Shown here: piece by piece, positions 1 to 9,146 of the stretch | Layout: every line of letters starts with the position of its first letter | How positions within the stretch are numbered: position 1 is the first letter of the stretch | Position numbers and translations under genes: made by a program | Assembly (NCBI GenBank): GCA_046295175.1 | Contig: JBKBNY010000008.1 | Location: 62,001-126,000, forward strand | Reading direction: 5' to 3' | DNA from: JALOLV01 sp046295175 | Lineage (GTDB): Bacteria > Bacteroidota > Bacteroidia > Cytophagales > Spirosomataceae | Length of the DNA stretch: 64,000 nt | The notes under the pieces: generated by a model | The model's database searches: none | What the model was told of the DNA's origin: nothing | Seen by the model: the letters and a program-made list of their open reading frames with translations, nothing else

Positions 1-867
1 TGGACAGAAGGACAGCTCGGTGCCGAGAATGGTATCTCGATGCAATTCTGGGAAGTCGGCTATGACTACACTAAGACACTCAACATGCAGTTTGTAGCTG
101 GACGTGACTTTGATAAAGCTATGTCAACAGATTCGTCGGCTATTATCATCAACGAAACCACCGCAAAACAAACAGGATATAAAAACCCAATCGGTAAAAA
201 ATTATATGCTTATGGCAGCAATCTCAAAGATTTGATTCCATATACAATTATCGGAGTGGTCAAAAACTTCAATTATGCATCTCTACGAGAGAATGTGGCA
301 AGTCTTTCTATGGGCCTCGCAAAAAGGCCTTACGGAATGATTTCTGTACGAGTACAGTCGAATGATTTTAAAGAGAGTATTGCCAAAATCGAAGAAAGAT
401 GGAAGGCAAGAGCAAGCGGAACGCCTCTCAATTATCAATTTTTAGACGAAGCTTTCGACAGTATGTATCGTACCGAACAACGAATCGGGAAAGTCTTTAT
501 CAGTTTTGCGGTTTTAGCGATTCTGATAGCTTGCTTGGGCTTATTTGGTTTAGCCACTTTCACAGCCGAGCAACGCACCAAAGAGATTGGGGTCAGAAAG
601 GTACTCGGAGCGAGTATTTGGAGTATAGTTCAGTTACTTTCAAAAGACTTCCTAAAATTGGTTTGTTTGGCCTTTGTGATAGCTTCGCCATTGGCTTATT
701 ATGCCATGAGTACGTGGCTGAAAGACTTTGCGTTTAAAACCAATATTTCGCCGTGGATTTTTGTAATAGCGGGAATAATCACCTTTTTAATTGCCTTACT
801 AACAGTGAGTTATCAATCCATAAAGGCAGCCTTGATGAATCCTGTGAAATCATTAAAAACGGAATAA
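1..867 (+). CDS. FtsX/MacB-type ABC transporter permease, 3' part only
   Basis: C-terminal portion of an ABC permease of the FtsX/MacB_PCD family; the reading frame is open to base 1, so the 5' end lies outside the window. The visible part holds the second periplasmic domain (GRDF, then TDSSAIIINET), followed by the last FtsX domain with four hydrophobic segments and the family signature AEQRTKEIGVRKVLGAS. It ends in NPVKSLKTE, exactly like the three downstream paralogues. Such ~800-residue permeases have two MacB_PCD/FtsX units and work with a separate ATPase, usually in export or envelope stress; no ATPase gene is visible here. First of a tandem array of four. The exact substrate cannot be told. 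Confidence 0.93.
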   Translation, partial: WTEGQLGAENGISMQFWEVGYDYTKTLNMQFVAGRDFDKAMSTDSSAIIINETTAKQTGYKNPIGKKLYAYGSNLKDLIPYTIIGVVKNFNYASLRENVASLSMGLAKRPYGMISVRVQSNDFKESIAKIEERWKARASGTPLNYQFLDEAFDSMYRTEQRIGKVFISFAVLAILIACLGLFGLATFTAEQRTKEIGVRKVLGASIWSIVQLLSKDFLKLVCLAFVIASPLAYYAMSTWLKDFAFKTNISPWIFVIAGIITFLIALLTVSYQSIKAALMNPVKSLKTE

Positions 868-873
868 ACCCAC

Positions 874-901
874 GTAGAGACAACGCATGCGTTGTCTCTA
901 C
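874..901. repeat. 28-bp perfect palindrome between permease genes
   Basis: A perfect inverted repeat whose half is GTAGAGACAACGCA. It sits 6 bp after the stop of the first permease and 14 bp before the likely start of the second. The same palindrome family recurs at 3301-3328, at the same place in the next spacer. It could fold into a hairpin in the mRNA between two cotranscribed genes, or be a dispersed REP-like repeat. Confidence 0.85.
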
Positions 902-915
902 CGATGAATAAAATT

Positions 916-3294
916 ATGATACGCAATTACCTAAAAATCGCTTGGAGGACTCTCCTCAAAAACAAGCTGTATAGCTTTATCAATATCTTCGGTTTGGCTT
1001 TGGGCATGGCTGTAACTCTGCTTATAGGTTTGTGGGTATGGGATGAGTTGAGTTTCAATCAATCATTCAAAAACTATGATTCTATCGGGCAACTTTACCA
1101 GAATCGTACATTTGATGGTGAAACTGGCACTTATCCATCTATGGCAATGCCTATTAGCCAAGAACTCCGCACCAAGTATCCTGATTTTGAAAAGGTAGCC
1201 CTGGCTCAAACCGAAGAGCATAATTTTCTTTATCAAGACAAAAAGCTCAATCGTACAATTGTTTTTGCCGAACCCGATTTCTTAGAGATTTTTAGTGTAC
1301 AAACTACAAAAGGCACCAATCAAGGGCTACAAAATATCAATTCATTGATGCTTTCGGAGTCAATGGCAAAAACCTTTTTTGGCAACGAAGACCCAATTGG
1401 CAAAGTCATAAAGTTGGATAATAAGGTATCGCTCCAAGTGATAAGCGTATTTCAAGATTTCTCCAAAAATACCGCATTTGCTGATGTCTCGATGATTGCT
1501 CCGTTTACCAACTACATATCGTTATATAATTACCAAAACGAGGCTGCGAATTGGGGGCGAAACAACGAGCAATGCTATGTTTTATTACGAAAAAATGCAC
1601 AGTTAGAGCAAATACAAGCCAAAATAAAAAACCTGATTTTGAATAAAGTTTCAGAATCAGAGAAAGCGAGTAAACCCGAACTCTTACTGCATCCGATGGC
1701 TAAGTGGCACTTGTACGATAACTTCGTAAATGGTGTTAATCAGGGCGGAGCAATCGAAATGGTTTGGTTATTTGGCATAATTGGCGTTTTTGTGATGTTA
1801 TTGGCCTGCATCAATTTTATGAATTTGAGTACTGCCCGAAGCGAAAAAAGAGCCAAAGAAGTAGGTATCCGTAAAGCAGTAGGTTCGTTTCGTGGGCAGT
1901 TGATTTACCAGTTCTTGAGTGAGTCTTTGTTGGCCGCATTTATTGCTTTTGGGGTTTCTATTGCCATTGTTTTACTAATACTACCTTGGTTCAACGACTT
2001 GGCAAATAAGCAAATAGAATTACCTGTTTCAAATCCTTTTTTCGTAGGTATAAGTTTTATTTTAGTCTTATTAATAGGCTTGCTATCAGGTAGTTATCCA
2101 GCACTTTATCTTTCTTCATTCAATGCAATACAAACCCTTAAAGGTACTTTCCGAGTGGGGCGTTTTGCGGCAATTCCTCGTAAAGTTTTAGTGGTCGTTC
2201 AGTTTACGGTCTCGGTTACAATTATTATCGGTACAGCCATTGTCTATCAACAGATAAACCATGTAAAAGACCGTCCGGTTGGTTTTGAAAGGAATAATCT
2301 GATTTATCATATAGCCAATACCGCTGAGCTATCAAACCTAAAATATGATGTTTTAAGAAATAGCTTACTGGCGACCAATGTCGTAGAAGAAGTGAGCCAG
2401 TCTGACTATGCCGTAACAAGCGGAGGCACTTTGGGGTCAGATTTTGTGTGGGACGGTATGGACCAAAAAAACTATGTTTTGTTTGAGGTATTACTTAGCA
2501 CCTTCAACCATGCCAAAACTGTAGGTTTACAAATCGTAGAAGGGCGTGATTTCTCCGAAAAATACAGTACTGATTCTTCGGCTATTTTAATTAACGAAAC
2601 GGCAGCGAATCTGATTGGCAGAAAGAATGTTATCGGAAAAGTTATCCGCCGAAATAACATGACCTTGCACGTGATTGGGGTTGTAAAAGATGCCCTTTTT
2701 AATTCGCCGTATCGCAACGCTTTTCCGCAAATTTATGCGATTGATAATAACCAACGGTATGTGATAAATATCAAACTAAAATCTACTGAAGCAACAAGCA
2801 CAGCCCTCGCAAAAGTAGGAGATGTATTCAAGAAGCTAAATCCATCAGCACCTTTCGACTATAAATTTGTCGATAAAGAATTTGCCAAAAAATTTGATAC
2901 CGACGAGCGTATCGGTAAACTATCGGCGATTTTTGCTGTTTTAGCCATTTTTATTTCATGTTTGGGGTTGTTTGGTCTGGCAAGTTTTGTAGCCGAGCAA
3001 CGCACCAAAGAAATTGGCGTACGCAAAGTTTTGGGGGCAAGTGTAATAAATCTGTGGCAATTGCTTTCTAAAGATTTTGTCGTATTAGTCTTGGTTTCAT
3101 TTTTTATTGCCTCCCCGATAGCCTATTATTTGATGTCGGGTTGGATAAATAAATACGCATATCATACAGAAATATCTTGGCTAACTTTTATACTGGCAGG
3201 CATCGGGGCATTACTAATTGCCTTACTAACAGTGAGTTATCAATCCATAAAAGCAGCCTTGATGAATCCTGTGAAATCATTGAAAACGGAATAA
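916..3294 (+). CDS. FtsX/MacB-type ABC transporter permease
   Basis: Full-length permease of 792 residues with two MacB_PCD/FtsX units: TM near residue 20-45, a periplasmic domain, three TMs around residues 285-420 (signature STARSEKRAKEVGIRKAVGS), a TM near 430, a second periplasmic domain, and the C-terminal FtsX domain with AEQRTKEIGVRKVLGAS. The start is chosen at the ATG giving MIRNYLKIAW because the two downstream paralogues begin with the same residues; upstream in-frame TTG and ATG codons exist, but the TTG lies inside the palindrome. Probably cotranscribed with its neighbours. The last ~80 bp are nearly identical to the end of the first gene, suggesting recent duplication or gene conversion. 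No ATPase is encoded nearby. Confidence 0.93.
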   Translation: MIRNYLKIAWRTLLKNKLYSFINIFGLALGMAVTLLIGLWVWDELSFNQSFKNYDSIGQLYQNRTFDGETGTYPSMAMPISQELRTKYPDFEKVALAQTEEHNFLYQDKKLNRTIVFAEPDFLEIFSVQTTKGTNQGLQNINSLMLSESMAKTFFGNEDPIGKVIKLDNKVSLQVISVFQDFSKNTAFADVSMIAPFTNYISLYNYQNEAANWGRNNEQCYVLLRKNAQLEQIQAKIKNLILNKVSESEKASKPELLLHPMAKWHLYDNFVNGVNQGGAIEMVWLFGIIGVFVMLLACINFMNLSTARSEKRAKEVGIRKAVGSFRGQLIYQFLSESLLAAFIAFGVSIAIVLLILPWFNDLANKQIELPVSNPFFVGISFILVLLIGLLSGSYPALYLSSFNAIQTLKGTFRVGRFAAIPRKVLVVVQFTVSVTIIIGTAIVYQQINHVKDRPVGFERNNLIYHIANTAELSNLKYDVLRNSLLATNVVEEVSQSDYAVTSGGTLGSDFVWDGMDQKNYVLFEVLLSTFNHAKTVGLQIVEGRDFSEKYSTDSSAILINETAANLIGRKNVIGKVIRRNNMTLHVIGVVKDALFNSPYRNAFPQIYAIDNNQRYVINIKLKSTEATSTALAKVGDVFKKLNPSAPFDYKFVDKEFAKKFDTDERIGKLSAIFAVLAIFISCLGLFGLASFVAEQRTKEIGVRKVLGASVINLWQLLSKDFVVLVLVSFFIASPIAYYLMSGWINKYAYHTEISWLTFILAGIGALLIALLTVSYQSIKAALMNPVKSLKTE

Positions 3295-3300
3295 CCCCAC

Positions 3301-3328
3301 GTAGAGATGTTACATGTAACGTCTCTAC
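3301..3328. repeat. 28-bp near-perfect palindrome between permease genes
   Basis: Half-site GTAGAGATGTTACA, with one G-T wobble pair in the stem. It has the same outer arms (GTAGAGA/TCTCTAC) and length as 874-901 and sits in the equivalent position, 6 bp after the preceding stop codon. The inner bases differ but remain complementary, which points to conserved structure rather than simple sequence copying. Confidence 0.85.
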
Positions 3329-3346
3329 ATAACAAAACACAAAATT

Positions 3347-5728
3347 ATGATACGCAATTACTTAAAAATCGCTTGGAGGAATCTCCTCAAAAACAAACTG
3401 TATAGCTTTATCAATATTGGTGGGCTGGCAGTAGGTATGGCGGTAGCTATGCTCATCGGGTTGTGGATATACGACGAGTTGAGCTATGATAAATACCATG
3501 CTAACTACGACCGCATCGCACAAGTAATGCAACACGCTTTGTATAATGGCAAAAAAGAAACTCAAGTATCGAACCCTGCGGTGATGGGCCCCGAACTCCG
3601 CAATAAGTACGGAATCCATTTCAAATATGTTGTACAGGCATCTTGGCAAAATAATTTTCTGGTATCGCTCAATAATACTCCTTCACGAATTAAAGGGTAT
3701 TATTTTGAACCCGAAATTACCGAAATGTTGAACCTCAAAATACTCAATGGCACACGGTCGGGGCTGAAAGACCCATATTCAATCATGTTATCGGAGTCGG
3801 TAGCCAAAAGTCTGTTTGGCGATAAAGACCCTATCGGTAAAACGCTCAAACTAAGCCAAAAATATGATTTGAAGGTAACGGGTATCTATGAAGATTTACC
3901 ATTCAATACATCATTTCGGAATTTGACCGCAATAGTACCTTGGTCGTTGTATCTGATTGATAACCAGTGGATTAAAACGATGGAAAACCCTTGGGGAAGT
4001 AATTTTTCTCAGACGTTTGCCCAAATAGCCGACAACGCTGATATGGAGTCGGTATCGAAAACTATAAAAAATGCCAAACTAAACAACATAAGTAAAGAAG
4101 AAGCCAAGTACAAATGGGAGGTCTTTTTACAACCCATGAAAAACTGGCATTTATACAATGATTTCAAAAACGGAGAAAATATCGGTGGCCAAATCAAGTA
4201 CGTTTGGATGTTTGGTATCATTGGGGCTTTTGTGTTGATTTTGGCTTGTATTAATTTCATGAATCTGGCAACCGCCCGTAGTGAAAAACGAGCCAAAGAA
4301 GTAGGTATCCGTAAAGCGGTTGGTTCGGTGCGTAGTCAATTAATCAATCAATTTTTTATCGAATCCTTTTTAGTTGTCTTTATTGCATTTTTTCTGGCTA
4401 TTCTTTTGGTGTATTTACTTATACCAGTCTTCAACGAAGTAGCGAACAAAGAACTCAAAATCCTCTGGACTTATCCTTTATTTTGGACAATCTCATTGAT
4501 ATTTATCGGTATTACGGGGCTTTTGGCGGGGTCATATCCTGCACTTTACCTTTCGTCTTTTCAGCCACTCAAAGTGCTTAAAGGTACATTCAGAGTGGGG
4601 CGTTGGGCGGCAATTCCTCGCAAAGCATTGGTTGTGGTACAATTTACAGTTTCGGTGATTCTGATTATCGGAACAATCATCGTTTACCAGCAAATCCAAC
4701 ATGCTAAAAATCGTCCGATTGGCTATCAACGCAATGGTCTAATCAGCATGCAAAACCAAAAAGAGATAGAAGACCACTACGAATCTTTTCGACAAGAACT
4801 AAAAAACATAGGAGCCATCGAAGAAATGACGGCATCGACCAGCCCAGTTACAGGTACATGGAATTCCAACGGCGGCTTTGATTGGGAGGGTAAAGACCCC
4901 AATTTAGCAGTTGATTTTCCGAATTATAACGTAACGCACGAATGGGGCAAAACCGTAGGCTGGAAAGTAAAAGAGGGACGTGATTTCTCTCGTGAATTTA
5001 CTACCGATTCATCGGCTTTTATCATCAATGAAGCATTTGCGAAGTTTACTGGTATAAAAAATCCTGTGGGCAAAGTATTAAGATGGGAAAATCAACCTTA
5101 CTACATCATAGGTGTTGTGAGCGATATTATGGCCGAATCGCCTTTTTATCCTGTACGCCCATCTTTGTACCATTGCGATAAAGACAATAAGTGGGTTTTA
5201 ACCCTCAAACTAAACCCTGCAAGTAGCTCGAATGAATCTATCAAAAAAATTGAAGGTGTTTGGAAAAAATTTGCTCCGAATGTGCCATTTGCCTACGAAT
5301 TCATAGATGAGCAATATGGTAACAAATTTGCCGAAGAAGAACGCATCGGCAAGTTGTCTTCTTACTTTGCAGTTCTCGCTATTTTTATTTCGTGCCTTGG
5401 TTTGTTTGGCATGGCAAGCTTTGTAGCCGAGCAACGCACCAAAGAAATCGGAATCCGTAAGGTGCTTGGTGCAAGTGTTACTAATCTATGGCAATTACTC
5501 TCAAAAGACTTTGTAGTTTTGGTGTTGATTTCGTGTCTAATCGCCACGCCGATAGCCTATTATTATCTGAATGATTGGTTAAAAGAATACGACTATCGAA
5601 TAAATATCTCGTGGTGGGTTTTTGTAGTTTCGGCAATTGGGGCATTGATAATTACCCTACTAACGGTGAGTTATCAGGCCATCAAAGCAGCCATTGCAAA
5701 TCCAGTAAAATCATTGAAAACGGAGTAG
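3347..5728 (+). CDS. FtsX/MacB-type ABC transporter permease
   Basis: Third member of the array, 793 residues, starting MIRNYLKIAWRNLLKN. Same architecture as its neighbours: N-terminal TM, MacB_PCD periplasmic domain, FtsX domain with ATARSEKRAKEVGIRKAVGS around residue 310, second periplasmic domain, and C-terminal FtsX domain ending NPVKSLKTE. An inner-membrane permease whose ATPase partner must be encoded elsewhere. The periplasmic domains differ clearly from the paralogues while the membrane signatures stay nearly fixed, so substrate or partner choice may have diverged. No palindrome is seen after this gene; the 96-bp spacer to the next gene holds only a pyrimidine-rich stretch. Confidence 0.94.
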   Translation: MIRNYLKIAWRNLLKNKLYSFINIGGLAVGMAVAMLIGLWIYDELSYDKYHANYDRIAQVMQHALYNGKKETQVSNPAVMGPELRNKYGIHFKYVVQASWQNNFLVSLNNTPSRIKGYYFEPEITEMLNLKILNGTRSGLKDPYSIMLSESVAKSLFGDKDPIGKTLKLSQKYDLKVTGIYEDLPFNTSFRNLTAIVPWSLYLIDNQWIKTMENPWGSNFSQTFAQIADNADMESVSKTIKNAKLNNISKEEAKYKWEVFLQPMKNWHLYNDFKNGENIGGQIKYVWMFGIIGAFVLILACINFMNLATARSEKRAKEVGIRKAVGSVRSQLINQFFIESFLVVFIAFFLAILLVYLLIPVFNEVANKELKILWTYPLFWTISLIFIGITGLLAGSYPALYLSSFQPLKVLKGTFRVGRWAAIPRKALVVVQFTVSVILIIGTIIVYQQIQHAKNRPIGYQRNGLISMQNQKEIEDHYESFRQELKNIGAIEEMTASTSPVTGTWNSNGGFDWEGKDPNLAVDFPNYNVTHEWGKTVGWKVKEGRDFSREFTTDSSAFIINEAFAKFTGIKNPVGKVLRWENQPYYIIGVVSDIMAESPFYPVRPSLYHCDKDNKWVLTLKLNPASSSNESIKKIEGVWKKFAPNVPFAYEFIDEQYGNKFAEEERIGKLSSYFAVLAIFISCLGLFGMASFVAEQRTKEIGIRKVLGASVTNLWQLLSKDFVVLVLISCLIATPIAYYYLNDWLKEYDYRINISWWVFVVSAIGALIITLLTVSYQAIKAAIANPVKSLKTE

Positions 5729-5824
5729 TCGGAATAACGAAGAAAGAAAAAATGCAGAAAGGAGAACGTATTTTTCTTCCATTTCCATTCTCCGTATTTC
5801 CATTTTCCATAAATATTTGAAATC

Positions 5825-8239
5825 ATGATACGCAATTACATCAAAATCGCATTCAGAAACCTGCAAAAAAACAAAGTTTATTCTTTTATCAATATCGGTG
5901 GACTTGCAGTAGGTATGGCGGTGGCGATGCTCATTGGGCTTTGGGTGTATGACGAAGTAAGCTATAACCGCAACTACGAGAACCACGACCGTATTGCCCA
6001 CGTACATAATCATGTTATTGAGCCATTAGAAAAAAAAGCCGATTACTCAACTACCCTACCACAGCCAGTAGCCAAAGTACTTCGTGACAAATACGGGCAT
6101 ATCTTCAAGCATGTCATTTTAGCACAATGGCCAAGCGATTTTTCGATAAAAATTGGTAATAATAATTATGTAAAAACAGGACAGTTTCTTGATAACGGCG
6201 TACTTGATATGTTTTCTGTAAAAATGCTAAAAGGAAGCAAAGAAAGCCTAAACGACCCGCAAGGGATTGTTATCTCAGAATCGACCTCAAAAGCACTTTT
6301 TGCCGAAAAAGACCCTATTGGTCAAACAGTAAAACTGAATAATAAAATAGACTGCAAAATCACTGGTGTTTATGAAGATATTGTCCAAAATTCATTTTTA
6401 GGAGGTATTCAATTTATCGGGAATTTTGAGAACATAAAGGCCAATTTTCCGGATATAAAAGCCAACGAAACCAGTTGGCACAATAGTTCGCAAAGGCTTT
6501 TTGTACAAGTTGCCGACAATGTAAGTATGGAGCAAGCAAATGCAGCCATCAAAGATTTCTATTTAAAAGATGGCCCTGACGATTTAAAAGAACTTGCCAA
6601 AAAATACCAAGCGATTCTTTACCTGAATCCGATGGAAAACTGGTATCTCTACTCCGATTACAAAGACGGATACCCTTCTGGGGGGCGAGTTACTTTTGTA
6701 TGGCTTTTTGCTATTGTTGGCTTATTTGTATTGCTATTGGCGTGTATAAACTTCATGAATCTAAGCACCGCTCGTAGCGAGAAACGAGCCAAAGAAGTCG
6801 GAATCCGCAAAGCCATTGGGTCGGTAAAATCTCAGTTGGTCAATCAGTTTTTGAGCGAATCGTTTTTGGTTGTTTTATTTGCTTTTATCATTACTTTTAT
6901 TTTAGTTTCGATTTCTATCGCTCCATTCAATAAGCTAACCGATAAAAACATCCAATTGCCATTAACTAATCCTTATTTTTGGCTAATCTGCTTGATGTTT
7001 CTACTAATAACTTCTTTATTATCAGGCATTTATCCAGCATTTTATTTGTCTTCGTTTGAGCCCATCAAAGTACTAAAAGGCACAATCAGGTTAGGCAAAT
7101 ACGCTTCTTTACCTCGCAAAGTCTTGGTTGTGGTACAATTCACGGTTTCGATAATTTTAATCATCGGCACAATCATCGTATATCAACAAATCAAGTTTGC
7201 TCAAAATCGCCCAATTGGCTACAATAAAGAGAGTTTGGTAAGAATCCCGTTGGATGACCCCAATTTCAATAACAATAAAATGATAATGAAAGAGGAGATT
7301 CTTAGAAGTGGGGTGGCTGATAAAGTTTCTTTTTCGAGTAGCCCCGTAACTTCAATCTGGGATAATTGGGGTGGATTTACATGGAAGGGGAAAAATCCAG
7401 AGTCTGAGTCGTCGTTTTCGGTAACTTGGATAGCTGAAGATTATGGCAAAACGATTCAATGGAAATTAAAGCAAGGACGAGATTTCTCAAAAGAATTTAG
7501 CACCGATTCTTCGGCTGTGATTATCAATGAATCAGCCGCAAAGTATATCGGTTTGAAGAACCCGATTGGCGAGTATATCACCAATGACGACTCTAAACAA
7601 CGCCGACAAATCATAGGGGTTGTTGAAGACGTCGTGGCAGACTCACCTTATGAACCTGTAAAAATGGGATTTTATTGGTACGTCAAGAATCCGAATGATG
7701 TAGGACAAATGCTGGTAAAAATCAATCACAATTTATCGGCAAACGAAGCGTTGACAAAAATCGAATCTATTCAGAAAAAATTAGTACCATCGGCACCGTT
7801 TCAGTTCAAATTTACGAGCGAAGAATACGGGCAAAAATTCAGAGCCGAACAACGAATTGGTGAATTAGCCTCTCTTTTTACGGTTTTAGCCATATTTATT
7901 TCGTGTTTGGGGCTATTTGGTCTGGCAAGTTTCGTGGCCGAGCAACGCACCAAAGAAATCGGTATTCGGAAAGTACTCGGGGCAAGTGTTGCCAATTTAT
8001 GGCAAATGCTAAGCAAAGATTTTGTGATATTGGTTATGATTTCGTTGTTGGTGGCTTCTCCTATTGCCTATTATTTCATGAGCAATTGGGTTGAAAAATA
8101 CACTTATCGAACCGAAATCTCGTGGTGGGTCTTTGTAGCTTCTGGCCTTGGTGCTTTACTGATTACATTGCTCACGGTGAGTTATCAAGCCATCAAAGCC
8201 GCGATGATGAATCCGGTGAAATCGTTAAAAACTGAATAA
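5825..8239 (+). CDS. FtsX/MacB-type ABC transporter permease
   Basis: Fourth and last permease of the array, 804 residues, starting MIRNYIKIAFRNLQKN. Domain order as in the other three; signatures STARSEKRAKEVGIRKAIGS and AEQRTKEIGIRKVLGAS mark the two FtsX units, and the end is again NPVKSLKTE. Likely inner-membrane permease half of a MacB-like exporter. The gene is 21 bp upstream of the next lipoprotein gene on the same strand, so readthrough into it is likely. Substrate unknown. Confidence 0.94.
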   Translation: MIRNYIKIAFRNLQKNKVYSFINIGGLAVGMAVAMLIGLWVYDEVSYNRNYENHDRIAHVHNHVIEPLEKKADYSTTLPQPVAKVLRDKYGHIFKHVILAQWPSDFSIKIGNNNYVKTGQFLDNGVLDMFSVKMLKGSKESLNDPQGIVISESTSKALFAEKDPIGQTVKLNNKIDCKITGVYEDIVQNSFLGGIQFIGNFENIKANFPDIKANETSWHNSSQRLFVQVADNVSMEQANAAIKDFYLKDGPDDLKELAKKYQAILYLNPMENWYLYSDYKDGYPSGGRVTFVWLFAIVGLFVLLLACINFMNLSTARSEKRAKEVGIRKAIGSVKSQLVNQFLSESFLVVLFAFIITFILVSISIAPFNKLTDKNIQLPLTNPYFWLICLMFLLITSLLSGIYPAFYLSSFEPIKVLKGTIRLGKYASLPRKVLVVVQFTVSIILIIGTIIVYQQIKFAQNRPIGYNKESLVRIPLDDPNFNNNKMIMKEEILRSGVADKVSFSSSPVTSIWDNWGGFTWKGKNPESESSFSVTWIAEDYGKTIQWKLKQGRDFSKEFSTDSSAVIINESAAKYIGLKNPIGEYITNDDSKQRRQIIGVVEDVVADSPYEPVKMGFYWYVKNPNDVGQMLVKINHNLSANEALTKIESIQKKLVPSAPFQFKFTSEEYGQKFRAEQRIGELASLFTVLAIFISCLGLFGLASFVAEQRTKEIGIRKVLGASVANLWQMLSKDFVILVMISLLVASPIAYYFMSNWVEKYTYRTEISWWVFVASGLGALLITLLTVSYQAIKAAMMNPVKSLKTE

Positions 8240-8260
8240 AATCACCAAATTAAGTAGAAA

Positions 8261-9106
8261 ATGAAACTAAAGTTCAAACTCATTTTGGTCGGGATTACCC
8301 TCCAAGCCTGTATCACTCAAAAACAAAATCAGGGTTCAATCAATCCAGTAAATGGAGATTCTTCGATTGATTTTATAACTCAAAGAGGTGTAATTGTCAT
8401 TCCTGTTCTATTCGAAGATAAGCAAATGAATTTCTTATTTGATAACGGAGATGACCTCACAACAATAAATCGTAAAACTCAGAAAGGTAAAACAACCAAA
8501 ATAAGTACTTCAAGTGGCGAATCGGCTAAATTAGGACAAGAAAAGGTGGCTTCGTTGAAAATCGGAAACTTTGACTTTCAGAAAATTAATGCACGAAACC
8601 AAAATTTAGATTTTATCGAAAAAGATGTACCCAATTTAGGTGGATTAATCGGGCAATCGGTTATCAGCAAAGCCAACTGGTTGATTGATTTTTCAAAAAA
8701 TAAAATGACTATCTCGACAAGTCCGTTGAGGCCAAATGTGCTTGACATAATCGAACTTAAAAATATGAGAGAGCCAAAAATCAAACTTACTTATAATGGG
8801 GTCGAATATACTGCATTCGTTGACTTAGGTTCAAGCACAGCATTATCTGTAACTCAAGATAGCCCGCTCGCAATAGCTTTGAGAAAGCAGTTTGAGTTTA
8901 AGAAAAATATTCGTGAAGTGGCTACTGCTGGCGGATTAAGAACGCTTCATGAAAACATTGGTGTAGTATCTGACCTCAAAATAGGTTCGGTAAAATTTGA
9001 TGAGATTCAAACGTCTATCAGAGAAACATCAAGCCAAAGTGTCAGAATCGGGGCGAGCTTTTTTAAGGATAAAACCTTGATTATTAGCAATTCAAAAGAT
9101 AGCTAA
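8261..9106 (+). CDS. Aspartyl-protease-like lipoprotein, degenerate first motif
   Basis: 281 residues. The N-terminus is a lipoprotein signal with lipobox LQAC (Cys17). The body looks like a retropepsin-type aspartyl protease: two related halves, each with a hydrophobic-D-x-G motif. The first is FLFDNGDD (Asp61), where the usual D-T/S-G has become D-N-G; the second is AFVDLGSST (Asp188). This places it with Bacteroidota secreted 'aspartyl protease family / clan AA' proteins. The altered first motif may mean weak or no peptidase activity. It follows the permease array by 21 bp and is probably cotranscribed with it. Substrate unknown. Confidence 0.7.
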   Translation: MKLKFKLILVGITLQACITQKQNQGSINPVNGDSSIDFITQRGVIVIPVLFEDKQMNFLFDNGDDLTTINRKTQKGKTTKISTSSGESAKLGQEKVASLKIGNFDFQKINARNQNLDFIEKDVPNLGGLIGQSVISKANWLIDFSKNKMTISTSPLRPNVLDIIELKNMREPKIKLTYNGVEYTAFVDLGSSTALSVTQDSPLAIALRKQFEFKKNIREVATAGGLRTLHENIGVVSDLKIGSVKFDEIQTSIRETSSQSVRIGASFFKDKTLIISNSKDS

Positions 9107-9146
9107 GAACCAATAAAAAACTCTTGCTGATTATCACCACAAAAAT

